This document shows, one piece after another, positions 47,552 through 57,333 of a stretch of 64,000 nucleotides of DNA. Both the position numbers and the translations under genes were made by a program. The notes below the pieces were generated by a model. That model was not told where the DNA came from. It was given only the letters and a program-made list of their open reading frames with translations, and did no database searches. Source of the stretch: an uncultured Oenococcus sp. (GTDB lineage: Bacteria; Bacillota; Bacilli; Lactobacillales; Lactobacillaceae); assembly GCA_934229385.1 (NCBI GenBank), contig CAKQDH010000005.1:15549-79548 (forward strand), read 5' to 3'. Numbering within the stretch: position 1 is the first letter of the stretch; each line of letters starts with the position of its first letter.

Positions 47552-48515
47552 TTGGCAAATATTTATCAATATGATGCTGGTCGAAATATTTTACAAGATC
47601 GAAAAAAGCGTTTTGCACTAATAAAAAAATCTCAAAATGTCACAAGCATAAATTTATTTGTATACGTTGTAGTTATGATTTTTGAGTTATGTATTGGATA
47701 TTTAAACCATATTTCAGTCCTTATAGCAGATGGTCTGAATAATTTAACGGGCGTTATTAGTGCGGCTATTTTAATATATGGATTTGTATTATCCCGTAAG
47801 CCTCCTGATAAAAACCATCCGGTAGGTCACTGGCAATATGAAAATATATCAGCTTTTCTTTCGGCAGCTATTATGTTTGGTGTTAGCATCCAAATTTTTG
47901 GCGAAGGAATTTCTGCTATAAAAAAATTTTTTCAAAATCAAACTGTTGCTCCTACTTACTGGTCTTTAGGGATTAGTTTAGTTTCTTGTATTTTTCTCTT
48001 TTTGTTGGCTTATTTTAATAATTATAGCGGTAAAAAGTTTAATAATAATGGTTTGCTTGCAGCTGGTAAAGATTTATTAAGTGATTCTTTAACGAGCTTA
48101 GGGACCTTTTTAGCTATCATAGGAGCCTACTTAGGCCTTAAATGGTTAGATGGCCTTGCTACCATTTTAGTGGGAATTTTTGTTTTGTTTGCCTCATTTT
48201 CTATTTTTAGGTCAACTAGTGTCCGTCTTACAGAAGGTTTTAATCCTCGTTTAATAAAAAAATATAAGAAAACCATTTTACAAATTCCTGAGGTTAAGGG
48301 TGTAAGAAGTATTGAACCAAGGTGGCTTGGAGACCAAATCGTAATGCAAATTGGTATCTATTTAAAAGATAATACAAAAATGTATACTTGCCTATTTTAT
48401 TGGGGAAAAGGTTGAACGGGCTTTAATGAAAAAATATCATGTTTTAGACGCTGATGTTAAGACATACCCTTTAATTGTAAAAGGGAGGCCAGGACTAAAA
48501 AAATTAGATTTTTAA
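47552..48515 (+). pseudogene. Cation diffusion facilitator transporter, frameshifted near the 3' end
   Basis: The first 287 codons encode a CDF efflux protein: membrane helix with VLIADGLNNLTGVISAA, the DKNHPVGHWQYENISAF loop, and a second DSLTSLG site. Codons then run out of frame and stop at 48415. Removing one A from the run of five at 48376-48380 restores the normal cytoplasmic ending, TKCILAYFIGEKVERALMKK ... through 48515. The protein as encoded loses ~30 residues of the C-terminal dimerisation domain. The TTG start at 47552 is 16 bp from GGAGG, a long spacing. It could also be a slippage site or a sequencing error. Confidence 0.82.
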
Positions 48516-48684
48516 TTTATTTTTTTAGTAAATTAAAATTTTAATGTAGCTATAATTATAATATTTTTAAGTTTTTTAGTTTATTTTAATATTTTTAATT
48601 AAATAAATTTATCATGCTATTAGAATGAAGTTGGGTTATTCATATTTTTAGTTAGTTTACTAAATAAGAAAGGAAGGAATGTTT

Positions 48685-49311
48685 ATGAAAATTGGTTTCA
48701 TAGGATCTGGTAATATTGGTAGTAATTTAGCTCGTTTGGCAATTAAGCATGGTAATAATGTTATAATGAGTAATTCTCGTTCACCGGAAACTTTAAGGAA
48801 TTTAATTTCTGACCTTGGCTCACATTCTAAAGCAGCTTGGGCTAAAGAAGCAGCAAAAGAAGGAGAAATAGTTGTTGTTACCATTCCTCTAAAAAATTAT
48901 CTTCAAGTTCCTGTAGAACCTCTTAAAAATAAAATAGTTATTGATACCATGAATTATTATCCCTCTCGAGATGGACATATTCAAAGTTTAGATAATGGCA
49001 AAACTACTACTAGTGAACTTTTACAGGCCCATTTACCTAATTCTAAGGTTGTCAAAGCTTTTAATTCTATTATGGCTGGAGATTTACTTTCTACATCTTT
49101 ACCAAAGAATAGCCTTAATCGGAGAGCTTTACCGATTGCTGGAAATGATAAAGAAGCTAAAAAAGAAGTTGGCCGAATAATTAATGATTTTGGATTTGAT
49201 GTTTATGATGTTGGCCCACTTCCAGAAGGTTTCCGATTTCAAAATGGTTCGCCGGCTTATGTTATTCGAGCAAATAAAAAACAACTAATTAAGGCTTTAA
49301 ATAAGGCTTAG
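48685..49311 (+). CDS. NADPH-dependent F420-reductase-like NAD(P)-binding protein
   Basis: The N-terminal Rossmann motif IGFIGSGNIGSNLARLAI and NSRSPETL after the second strand (NADP preference) fit the NADP-oxidoreductase/F420-dependent family. VKAFNSIMAGDL and DVGPLPEGFRFQNGSPAY mark the C-terminal part. F420 is not expected in this organism group, so another flavin or small carbonyl substrate is likely (inference). ATG 48685 has AGGAAGG ten bases ahead; ATG 48679 is too close to it. Length 208. Confidence 0.82.
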   Translation: MKIGFIGSGNIGSNLARLAIKHGNNVIMSNSRSPETLRNLISDLGSHSKAAWAKEAAKEGEIVVVTIPLKNYLQVPVEPLKNKIVIDTMNYYPSRDGHIQSLDNGKTTTSELLQAHLPNSKVVKAFNSIMAGDLLSTSLPKNSLNRRALPIAGNDKEAKKEVGRIINDFGFDVYDVGPLPEGFRFQNGSPAYVIRANKKQLIKALNKA

Positions 49312-49551
49312 TTTTTATATACTATTTATATTAAAATGGTATAGGGCCTTATTAATATATGACATTTATTAAAATTGATAAATAAATGGAATTTTAGGAA
49401 TCATTTGTATTCAATTTATTAATTTTCTTGTCTTTAATTTTTCGATAATAATAAATTTATGGTGCTATAAAATTTTTTTATAAGTAATTTTTTGACAATT
49501 AATTAAATTTATTTTAATTTATAAAAATGATTGATATTAGGAGGGTTAATC

Positions 49552-50394
49552 ATGAATTACGTAACATTAAATAATGGAGTAAAGATCCCACAATTAGGGT
49601 TAGGTGTTTTTCTAATTAAAGATAATAAAATTTTAACTAATGCTGTTAAAGTTGCTTTAGATGTTGGTTACCGTCATTTTGATACGGCTACCCTTTATCG
49701 TAATGAAAAACCTTTAGGTGACGCTTTAAAGAATTCTTCTGTTGATCGTAAAGACTTATTTGTTACTTCAAAAGTTTGGAATAATGTTACGACTTATGAT
49801 GGAACAAAAAAAGCTTTTGAAGATAGCCTTAAAAAATTGGGTATGGATTATTTAAACCTTTATTTAATTCATTGGCCAAGTAAAGGTTATTTAGAAAAAT
49901 GGCGTGCTTTAGAAGATTTATATTCTCAAGGGTTGGTAAAAGCAATTGGGGTTTCTAATTTTGAAAAACCACATTTAGATAAATTATTATCTAAGGCCAA
50001 AGTAGTTCCAGTTGTTGATCAACTTGAAACTCACCCTTATTTTCAGCAAAAAGATTTACATGCTTTACTTAAAAAGCTTAATATTCGCCACGAAGCTTGG
50101 AGTCCATTAGGAAGGGCAAAAAATGGTGCTCTTCAGGATTCCACAATTATTCAAATTGCCAAAGCACATGATAAAACTCCAGCGCAGGTTATCCTTCGTT
50201 GGCATATACAGCGTGATGAGATTGTTATTCCTAAATCAGTTCATGAAAAGCGAATTAAAGAAAATTTTGATGTTTTCGATTTTTCACTAACTGGTAAGGA
50301 AATGGATGAAATTGCTCAATTAGATAAAAATCAACGAATGGATAATGATCCTGAAGATCAAACTTTTCTTAAGCAGTCAGTCTTAACATCTTAA
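49552..50394 (+). CDS. Aldo/keto reductase
   Basis: The 280-residue TIM-barrel NADPH oxidoreductase begins VTLNNGVKIPQLGLGVF. It has the catalytic Asp and Tyr in YRHFDTATLYRNE, Lys in FVTSKVWN and His in LYLIHWPSKG, and the C-terminal cofactor motif IVIPKSVHEKRIKENF. It is of the 2,5-diketo-gluconate reductase/glyoxal reductase (YvgN) type. AGGAGGG precedes ATG 49552; an upstream TTG at 49531 is not needed. A terminator follows at 50415. Confidence 0.93.
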   Translation: MNYVTLNNGVKIPQLGLGVFLIKDNKILTNAVKVALDVGYRHFDTATLYRNEKPLGDALKNSSVDRKDLFVTSKVWNNVTTYDGTKKAFEDSLKKLGMDYLNLYLIHWPSKGYLEKWRALEDLYSQGLVKAIGVSNFEKPHLDKLLSKAKVVPVVDQLETHPYFQQKDLHALLKKLNIRHEAWSPLGRAKNGALQDSTIIQIAKAHDKTPAQVILRWHIQRDEIVIPKSVHEKRIKENFDVFDFSLTGKEMDEIAQLDKNQRMDNDPEDQTFLKQSVLTS

Positions 50395-50414
50395 TGATGA
50401 AAAATTTATTTTTT

Positions 50415-50450
50415 AAAGGGTTTAAGAGATTATCTTGAACCCTTTTTATA
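50415..50450 (+). terminator. Terminator after aldo/keto reductase
   Basis: AAAGGGTTTAAGA (50415-50427) pairs with TCTTGAACCCTTT (50433-50445), followed by T residues. One G-U or mismatch interrupts a 13-bp stem. Confidence 0.8.
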
Positions 50451-50739
50451 TACCTGACAAAATTTTAAAAAGAATCTTAAAATTTCGAAGATGGTTAGTT
50501 TTCTATTTTTTAAAAATGTAAATAAATTAAGATAAGGACATAAATGGATTTATTTACTTTGTTTTTTATTGAAGTATGCTTTAATAAGCGGGAGAAAGCA
50601 GTAATCACAGAAAATTATTTGGTTAAAAAAAATAATTTCATTAGGATATAAAATAAACTTGCTATTTTTATAGTTTGTTTATAACTAAGGTTATAGAAAA
50701 AATATAAATTTTTAATGAAAAATTTTAAAAGGGAAGATT
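50451..50739. other. AT-rich intergenic region
   Basis: A weak hairpin TGCTTT/AAAGCA lies near 50577-50600. No gene or promoter can be defended; it leads into the hypothetical gene at 50740. Confidence 0.3.
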
Positions 50740-51525
50740 ATGACTATTTCAATTAATTGGAAAGAACCTACTAAAGAAGAAGCAATGAAATCAATACGGC
50801 CTAATGAAATTGTGGAAAAAACACTTAATCCAACAAAATTTGAGCAGTTTCAAAAATTTTTCACAATTCCTTTACTTTCCAAAATGTCAAGCAAAGTTTC
50901 TCAGACAAATAGAATGCAAAATGTTCAAGATGGTGTTCCTTATGCAATAAGGATTTATAAAAATGAATCTAATTTATATCAGAAACATCAAAAAGAAATT
51001 AAAAATAAACAGGCTATTCATCTTCCTTTATGGATTATTTATAAAGAGTCCGAAAGAGATTTTGCCAGAAAAAAAATTTCAGAATATAATTTTTATGTTT
51101 GGTTAACAGACCAACTTTATAATAAAGTTTATAAAATTTTTTTTAGAGATAACCTTTGGTTGGCTGTAAAAAATATAGAAATACATACTGACCGTTCTGG
51201 TCGTCGTTTATTCAATGTGCCTCATTTAAATTTAATTTTTTGTCTTAAAAATAAAAAAAACGATAAATCTGGCGTTTCACAAACTGTAAATGTTACAGCT
51301 AATGCTGTAACAAAAGCTATTACTAAATTGGTAGCAAATATTTTTAATAAAAAAGGGGAATGGGGTTATGAATTACCTAAAATTGCTATGAATAGGTATA
51401 TTCAGTTTTTTAATAAACAAAGATTTTCAACTTTTAGAAATTTTAGAGGTAATAATATTCGAGAATTAACTAATATTAATTTGAAACAATTTCCAGAGTA
51501 TCGAGATTTGTTAAAGCGTGTTTGA
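50740..51525 (+). CDS. Hypothetical protein
   Basis: The 261-residue protein is basic, soluble and has no signal peptide. A hydrophobic-aromatic centre (YNFYVWLTDQLYNKVYKIFF, LWLAVKNIEIHTDR) and an Ala/Thr/Val-rich segment (VNVTANAVTKAITKLVANIF, about residues 182-203) stand out. I recognise no family. GGGAAG precedes the ATG. The 37-residue membrane protein gene follows 71 bp later on the same strand and may be co-transcribed. Confidence 0.65.
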   Translation: MTISINWKEPTKEEAMKSIRPNEIVEKTLNPTKFEQFQKFFTIPLLSKMSSKVSQTNRMQNVQDGVPYAIRIYKNESNLYQKHQKEIKNKQAIHLPLWIIYKESERDFARKKISEYNFYVWLTDQLYNKVYKIFFRDNLWLAVKNIEIHTDRSGRRLFNVPHLNLIFCLKNKKNDKSGVSQTVNVTANAVTKAITKLVANIFNKKGEWGYELPKIAMNRYIQFFNKQRFSTFRNFRGNNIRELTNINLKQFPEYRDLLKRV

Positions 51526-51596
51526 TAAGAATAAAATGAGAACATAATGTTTTTATATTAGAATTTTATATACAATTTAATTTAAGGGTGAAACTT

Positions 51597-51710
51597 ATGG
51601 AATGGAAAAAAATTTTCAAATATATATTATTAATAATTAGTTTAGGGCTGCTTATTGTATTTTTATTTTATTGGGGCCTAGCTAAAAAATATGTTAAAAA
51701 AAATTCATAA
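51597..51710 (+). CDS. 37-residue single-helix membrane protein
   Basis: A short ORF starts at ATG 51597, with TAAGGGTG about nine bases ahead. The product is a basic N-terminus (MEWKKIFKY), one strong hydrophobic helix (ILLIISLGLLIVFLFYWGL) and a basic tail (AKKYVKKNS). That is the standard look of a real small membrane protein. No family is recognised. Confidence 0.55.
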   Translation: MEWKKIFKYILLIISLGLLIVFLFYWGLAKKYVKKNS

Positions 51711-51856
51711 AAAAGTATCCTATTGATTAATAGAAATAAGAAAAGAAAGGGTTAGTAATTGAATTAAGGAATTACTAATAATTTCATTTGTTTTTTTGAT
51801 ATTAATTAATTTTAGGGATATTCAGTAAAATTTGTGTTAAATATTTATAGATAATT

Positions 51857-51894
51857 ACATCTTTTTTAAGCACTTTAATTGAGATGTTTTTTTT
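51857..51894 (+). terminator. Terminator-like hairpin
   Basis: ACATCT (51857-51862) and AGATGT (51882-51887) pair, with TTAA/TTAA inside, and a run of T follows. It would close the transcript of the two preceding genes. The rest of the spacer to 52131 shows nothing recognised. Confidence 0.55.
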
Positions 51895-52131
51895 ATTTAT
51901 TAAAAATATCGCATTTTTAATAAAATTTTATTAACGGTTATTGAAGTTATGATAAACTTATTAGGTTAAATATCTAATAGTATTTTAGTATTTCAATAAG
52001 AGATAAAAAGTAAATAAGAGTTTTAAAAATTAATTATATATTTTTTTATTTTTTGTAATGTTAAGGGATATATAATATTTAAGTTAGTATTTTGATTTGG
52101 ACATATTAAAAATGAATAGGTTAATTTAAAA

Positions 52132-53436
52132 ATGTTAAAAAAGGGATCCTGGATTGAACAACCTGATGGTTATCTAAATAAAACCCCGGTATGGCAATTT
52201 ATTTTAGTTTCAATTTTATTTGGTTTATGGGCTATTGCACAAAGCTTAAACGATGTTTTAATTACACAATTTAAAGCTGTTTTTAATTTAAGTGATTTTG
52301 CAACAGCCTTTGTACAAACTGCTTATTATGGAGGATACTTTTTGATTGCTATTCCAGCTTCCATTTTTATAAAGAAAAATAGTTATAAATTAGGCATTAT
52401 TGCTGGTCTATCTGCTTATGCTTTAGGTTGCTTTTTGTTTTTTCCAGCTTCGAGATTAGTCACCTATCAAGTTTTCCTTTTTGCTATTTTTGTAATAGCG
52501 GTTGGCTTAAGTTTCTTAGAAACATCTTCTAATACTTATAGTACTTTATTAGGTACAAAAAAAACTGCTACAGTTCGATTAAATATTAGCCAATCTATTA
52601 ATGCAGTTGGTCTTTTGGTAGGAATATTATTGGGGAAATATTTTGTTTTTACTAATACTAATTTAAAAACAAAGATGGCTCATATGAGTAATCAGGCGGC
52701 TCAGATTTATGGTACACATCAATTAGCCCGGACCCTTTCTCCATATAAATATTTGTTAATTGCTTTACTTATTTTGATTATTTTGTTTGCTTTTACTAAA
52801 TTTCCTTCTGGCAAGGCTAAAACTGATAAAAATAAGGCCCAGATTAAATTAACGGAAACTTTTAAGTATTTATTTCATAATCATAGATATTGGCATGGAG
52901 TAGTAGCTCAATTCTTATATATGGGTGTCCAAACAGGTATTTGGTCTTTTACGATGCGGTTAGCATTGGACATGTTTCCTAGCTTTAATGAGCGATATGT
53001 TGCAAATTTCATGTTGTATAGTTATGGCTTTTTTATTGTTAGTCGTTTCTTAGGTAGTTATTTATTATCTCGTTTTTCGGAAACCAAGGTTCTTATAACC
53101 TTTACGCTTTTATGCACTTTAGATATACTTTATGCTACCTTTATCCCCAATATTTCAGCAATTTATGCTGCGATCTTGGCTAGTTTATTTATGGGGCCTT
53201 GTTATCCAACTATTTTTGCTCGTAGTTTGGAAACGGTTAAGGATAAACGTCATACAGAAACTGCTAGCGCTTTTTTAGTTATGGCAATTGTTGGTGGGGC
53301 GATTTTACCGACCTTACAAGGGCTTTTGTCTGATCATACAAATATGCAATTTTCTTTTATTTTGCTTGTTATTGAAATGTTTTTAGTTTTTATTTATTTT
53401 TTAAGTGAGAAAAAATATGATAAGAATTATAGATAA
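52132..53436 (+). CDS. fucP: L-fucose:proton symporter-type permease
   Basis: The 434-residue MFS protein matches FucP. LWAIAQSLNDVLITQF holds the Asp equivalent to the proton/substrate Asp of E. coli FucP, and GLSFLETSSNTYSTLLG holds the second acidic residue. QTAYYGGYFLIAIPASIFI and GPCYPTIFARSLE also match. It imports fucose or a related sugar. No fucose isomerase, kinase or aldolase gene is in the window, so the substrate stays open. The ribosome-binding site is weak. Confidence 0.85.
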   Translation: MLKKGSWIEQPDGYLNKTPVWQFILVSILFGLWAIAQSLNDVLITQFKAVFNLSDFATAFVQTAYYGGYFLIAIPASIFIKKNSYKLGIIAGLSAYALGCFLFFPASRLVTYQVFLFAIFVIAVGLSFLETSSNTYSTLLGTKKTATVRLNISQSINAVGLLVGILLGKYFVFTNTNLKTKMAHMSNQAAQIYGTHQLARTLSPYKYLLIALLILIILFAFTKFPSGKAKTDKNKAQIKLTETFKYLFHNHRYWHGVVAQFLYMGVQTGIWSFTMRLALDMFPSFNERYVANFMLYSYGFFIVSRFLGSYLLSRFSETKVLITFTLLCTLDILYATFIPNISAIYAAILASLFMGPCYPTIFARSLETVKDKRHTETASAFLVMAIVGGAILPTLQGLLSDHTNMQFSFILLVIEMFLVFIYFLSEKKYDKNYR

Positions 53437-53681
53437 TTAATTTATAATGAAATGCTTTATCCTCAAAATTAATTTTTTGAAAATTGTAGTGTAAAATAAT
53501 AATTTATAAAATCTTTTAAAAGATAGATCAAAACTTCTACCTAACATATTTAGATAAGGGTTTTAACTAGGACAAAAATACTAAGTGAAATAAGTAAAGA
53601 ATATTATAAAAAGACTCATATCTTAAGAATTTGGATATAATTTGTATTTTTTTTATAATAGAGAATTAAAGGAGGCATTTT

Positions 53682-53987
53682 ATGATTAAAAATAGATCAA
53701 TACGAAAGGGAGATGAAGATAGAGAACTAAATGCTGGATCTGCATCTCATAATTATATAATTGAATTTGATTTACCTGAAAACCAAAGAGTTAACTTGCA
53801 TAAAGTAAAAGGTATTTCTAAATTGGGTTATATTATGTTTAATAAAGATAAATCAAAAACTTGGGTATTTAATTCCAATTTTAATCAGGATGAATTTACA
53901 AATAAATTATTTACCGTTCTTTCCAAAGCTACAAATCATAAATTAGATAAAGATAAAAACAAAATTAAAGTAACTGTCAAAAAGTAA
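53682..53987 (+). CDS. Hypothetical protein
   Basis: The 101-residue protein is basic and soluble with a beta-rich pattern (HNYIIEFDLPENQRVNLHKV, KLGYIMFNKDKSKTWVF). No family is recognised. A strong AAAGGAGG seven bases ahead of the ATG makes it a convincing gene. It stands alone between the fucP-like gene and an aldo/keto reductase gene. Confidence 0.65.
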   Translation: MIKNRSIRKGDEDRELNAGSASHNYIIEFDLPENQRVNLHKVKGISKLGYIMFNKDKSKTWVFNSNFNQDEFTNKLFTVLSKATNHKLDKDKNKIKVTVKK

Positions 53988-54135
53988 AACAAATAATCTT
54001 AATTAAGGGTTTTTTTGGTCTATTTTTGATTTTTAATTAGAAAAACTTAAAAGATAAGTAGTTATTTTTTAAAATAAATTCTGATTATATTATATAGAAT
54101 TATAAATTCTTATATTTTTAGAAGAGGAAAATAAA

Positions 54136-55005
54136 ATGACAACTAGCTTAAATGCAAAAGCAGGAACTTATTCTTTTGACAGTAATTTTATTGTAAATCG
54201 ACTGGGATATGGAACAATGCAATTAACTGGCAAGGGAACTTGGGGCCCTTATAACAATCCTAAACAAGCTGAAGAAGTTATAGAAAAAGCAGTTTCTTTG
54301 GGTGTTAATTTAATTGATACCGCTGATACCTATGGTCCATGGTTTGCAGATAGATATTTGGCTGAAGCTTTAAAAAATATACCTAAGGAAAAACAGCCTT
54401 TTATATCGGATAAAGTTGGTCAAGTAAGAAGGGGACCAGATATTTGGCAGCCTTTAGGAGACCCTAAATATTTAAGACAAGAAGAAGAAACCTCTCTTAT
54501 GACTTTGGGAAAGGACCATGTTGATCTTTTATTTTTGCATCGTATTGACCCCAATTTTACGATAAAAGAACAAGTAGGCGAGATTAAAAAATTTCAAGAT
54601 GAAGGTAAAGCAAAGCATATTGGGCTTAGTCAAGTTACAGTAAAACAAATTAAAGAAGCGGAAAAATACGCTAAGATTGATGCTGTAGAAAATTATTACA
54701 ATATTGCTCATCATGTTGATGATGATGTAGTTAACTATACAGAATCTCATGGGATGGCCTTTATACCTTATTTTCCATTGGGAAGTGGTAAATTGCTTCG
54801 ATCAGATAGTCCGTTAAGTAGTTTTGCGAAGAAATACCAAGCTAGTAATGCCCAAATTGCTTTAGCTTGGCTGCTTAAGCGCTCTAAAAACATGCTGCCT
54901 ATTCCGGGAACTTCTTCTATCGATCATTTAAAAAATAATTTATCTGCTGCTTCAATTGAGTTAGAAGATGAAGATTTTAAAAAACTGAGTAACTTAAGTA
55001 AATAA
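54136..55005 (+). CDS. Aldo/keto reductase
   Basis: This 289-residue oxidoreductase has VNRLGYGTMQLTG, the catalytic Asp/Tyr in LIDTADTYGPWFADRYL, Lys in FISDKVGQ, His in LLFLHRIDPN, and the cofactor motif LPIPGTSSIDHLKNNL. It belongs to a different branch from the enzyme at 49552, closer to the pyridoxal reductase/YdbC-like AKRs. GAGG precedes the ATG. A terminator follows at 55027. Confidence 0.92.
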   Translation: MTTSLNAKAGTYSFDSNFIVNRLGYGTMQLTGKGTWGPYNNPKQAEEVIEKAVSLGVNLIDTADTYGPWFADRYLAEALKNIPKEKQPFISDKVGQVRRGPDIWQPLGDPKYLRQEEETSLMTLGKDHVDLLFLHRIDPNFTIKEQVGEIKKFQDEGKAKHIGLSQVTVKQIKEAEKYAKIDAVENYYNIAHHVDDDVVNYTESHGMAFIPYFPLGSGKLLRSDSPLSSFAKKYQASNAQIALAWLLKRSKNMLPIPGTSSIDHLKNNLSAASIELEDEDFKKLSNLSK

Positions 55006-55026
55006 GTTAATGTTATTTATATATAA

Positions 55027-55058
55027 AACATCTAGTTTTGAGGATAGATGTTTTTTAT
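55027..55058 (+). terminator. Terminator after aldo/keto reductase
   Basis: AACATCTA (55027-55034) pairs perfectly with TAGATGTT (55045-55052), and a run of T follows. Confidence 0.85.
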
Positions 55059-55332
55059 TTTACTTAAATAATAATTTTAATTTTTGTCATAAATGTTTTT
55101 TATTAATATTATTAAGTTACTAAGGTTTGGTATATTTGAAATTAGGATTTTTTAGCCAAAAGGAATTTAATCATTGAAGTTTATTTATAGTATTAAGTTT
55201 AAAGTTAATTTATTTTCTAAAAATTCTTTTCTTAATAAAAATTAATTTATTATAAATTAACATAAAAGAAAAAACATTTAGAATAAGAGATGTAGAATAT
55301 AAATTTTACGAAAGAATCTTATTTATAATTTT

Positions 55333-55406
55333 CGCGGGATAGAGCAGTCTGGTAGCTCGTCAGGCCCATAACCTGAAGGTCGGTGGTTCGAATCCATCTC
55401 CCGCAA
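55333..55406 (+). tRNA. Initiator tRNA-fMet (CAT)
   Basis: The cloverleaf folds fully; the anticodon CAT is at 55367-55369. It is the initiator: the first pair C1-A72 is mismatched and the D stem has A11-U24. The CCA end is not encoded. Two positions are unusual. The anticodon stem has A29-U41 in place of the first of the three consecutive G-C pairs, and base 33, before the anticodon, is C rather than U. The gene stands alone; the 220 bp from here to argS hold no T-box. Confidence 0.95.
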
Positions 55407-55625
55407 TATAGTTTTAGTTAGTTTTTTGTCAATATTAAATATATAAATTGGTCTTAAATTTTTTTGTTATTTTTAAATAAAAATTACTTAATTAATTATT
55501 GATTATTTTTTTATTTGTTTTTTTATATTTTTAGATTGATAATGATGAAGGATTTTAAAAATTTTATTTATTTTGGTTTTTAACCAAAATTACTATGAAA
55601 AATAAAAAGCTTAAAAAGATAAATT

Positions 55626-57329
55626 ATGGAATTTAAAAGAATAATTGCGGATAAAATTTATTCTTCTCTTAATGGGAAATATTTAAATAAGAGAGAAATT
55701 TTAAAATTAATTGAACAACCTAAAGATATCAAAAATGGTGACTTTTCTTTCCCTACTTTTATTTTGGCTAGAAAACTCAGACAAAATCCTAAAGAAATTG
55801 CTTCTAATATTATTAGTAATATAAATTTTGGTCCTTTTAGTAAGATTTTAACTGCAGGCCCTTATGTAAATTTTTTTGTGCCAAGAAATAAATTTTTAAA
55901 CCAGTTATTACATAAAGTTTTAGAGGATCCTACGTTTGGAGAAAATAAGTCTGGTAAACAGGGAAAAATAGCTATTGATATGTCTTCTCCTAATATTGCC
56001 AAACCGATGAGTATGGGCCATTTACGATCCACCGTTATTGGTGAAGCCTTATCTAGAATTGCTAGAGCCAATGGTTATGTTCCTTATAAAATTAATTTTC
56101 TTGGAGACTGGGGTACTCAATTTGGTTTAATGATTGCCGCTTATAAACTGTGGGGTAATGAGCAAAAGATAAAAAAAGATCCCATTAACGAATTAGTAAG
56201 TTTATATGTAAAAATTAATAAAAAAGCTGAAAATAATTCATCTTTAAAAGAAAAGGGTAGAAAATGGTTTAAAAAATTAGAAATTGGCGACTCGGAAGCT
56301 AGAAAACTTTGGTCTTGGTTTAAAGATATTTCTTTATCTGAATTTCAAAAGGTTTATAGCCGCTTAGGGGTAACTTTTAATTCTATGAATGGTGAAGCTT
56401 TTTATAATGATAGAATGTCAGACGTTATTAAATTACTAAAGGATAAAAAGTTATTGATTAAATCTCAAGGAGCTGAAATTGTTAATTTAGAAAAACTACT
56501 TCCAAATAAGCATATTCCATTAGCTATGATTGTAAGGTCGGACGGTGCCACACAGTATATTACAAGAGATTTAGCTGCTGCTATATATCGGTATGAAAAA
56601 TTGCATTTTGTTTCTGCTTTATATGTTGTCGGAAATGAACAAAAAGATCATTTTAGACAAATTAGAGCTATTTTAAAATTGGCAGGAAAAAATTGGTCAG
56701 ATAGAATTGAACACATTGGTTTTGGACTAATAACTGTAAATGGGAAAAAAATGTCAACCAGAAAAGGCAATGTAGTCCAGTTGGTAAGCGTTTTAAACAA
56801 GGCGGATGAGTTAGCTAAGGAGCAAATTAAAAAAAAGAACCCTCATCTTAAAAATTCTGATAAAGTAGCTAGAGAGGTCGGAACTGGGGCTGTTATTTTT
56901 AATGATTTACAAAATCAGAGAGAATTACCAATAAATTTTGATTTAGAAAAAATTGTTCAATTTGAGGGTAATACAGGCCCTTATGTACAATATACCCATG
57001 TTAGGGCTAATAGCATCCTTAGGAAATCTCATATTAAACTGAATAAAAATCAGAGTTATAAACTATATGACCCAGAAGCATGGTCAATAGTGACTAAATT
57101 ATCTCAATATCCTCAGGTTGTTGTTGAAGCGTGGCAATCAAGAGAACCTGGTGTCATTGCTAAGTATTTATTAAGATTGTCTAGAGAATTTAATACTTTT
57201 TATGGCCATACTAAAGTTTTAGTGGAAAATGAAGCTGAAAGTTCACGCTTGGCATTAGTAAAAGCTGTAGGCAAAATCTTACAAAAGGGATTGAAATTAT
57301 TAGATGTTCATGCTCCCTTAAGAATGTAG
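55626..57329 (+). CDS. argS: Arginyl-tRNA synthetase
   Basis: This class I synthetase charges tRNA-Arg. The HIGH-type motif lies in NIAKPMSMGHLRSTVIG, followed by FLGDWGTQFG; the KMSK-type motif is GKKMSTRKGNVV. The N-terminal tRNA-recognition domain and the C-terminal DALR domain (VQYTHVRANSILRK ... LDVHAPLRM) are complete. Length 567 is normal. The ribosome-binding site is weak. No T-box precedes it, unlike many argS genes. Confidence 0.96.
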   Translation: MEFKRIIADKIYSSLNGKYLNKREILKLIEQPKDIKNGDFSFPTFILARKLRQNPKEIASNIISNINFGPFSKILTAGPYVNFFVPRNKFLNQLLHKVLEDPTFGENKSGKQGKIAIDMSSPNIAKPMSMGHLRSTVIGEALSRIARANGYVPYKINFLGDWGTQFGLMIAAYKLWGNEQKIKKDPINELVSLYVKINKKAENNSSLKEKGRKWFKKLEIGDSEARKLWSWFKDISLSEFQKVYSRLGVTFNSMNGEAFYNDRMSDVIKLLKDKKLLIKSQGAEIVNLEKLLPNKHIPLAMIVRSDGATQYITRDLAAAIYRYEKLHFVSALYVVGNEQKDHFRQIRAILKLAGKNWSDRIEHIGFGLITVNGKKMSTRKGNVVQLVSVLNKADELAKEQIKKKNPHLKNSDKVAREVGTGAVIFNDLQNQRELPINFDLEKIVQFEGNTGPYVQYTHVRANSILRKSHIKLNKNQSYKLYDPEAWSIVTKLSQYPQVVVEAWQSREPGVIAKYLLRLSREFNTFYGHTKVLVENEAESSRLALVKAVGKILQKGLKLLDVHAPLRM

Positions 57330-57333
57330 TTTT

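Noticed and set aside
53541-53650. Possible fourth copy of the repeated element (ATATTTAGATAAGG, TAAGTGAAAT, AATATTA)
   Set aside because: The blocks are short and AT-rich and the spacing does not follow the other copies well enough to separate from chance.
54529-54750. Minus-strand hydrophobic ORF inside the aldo/keto reductase gene
   Set aside because: Antisense shadow; hydrophobicity comes from the complement of lysine-rich codons.
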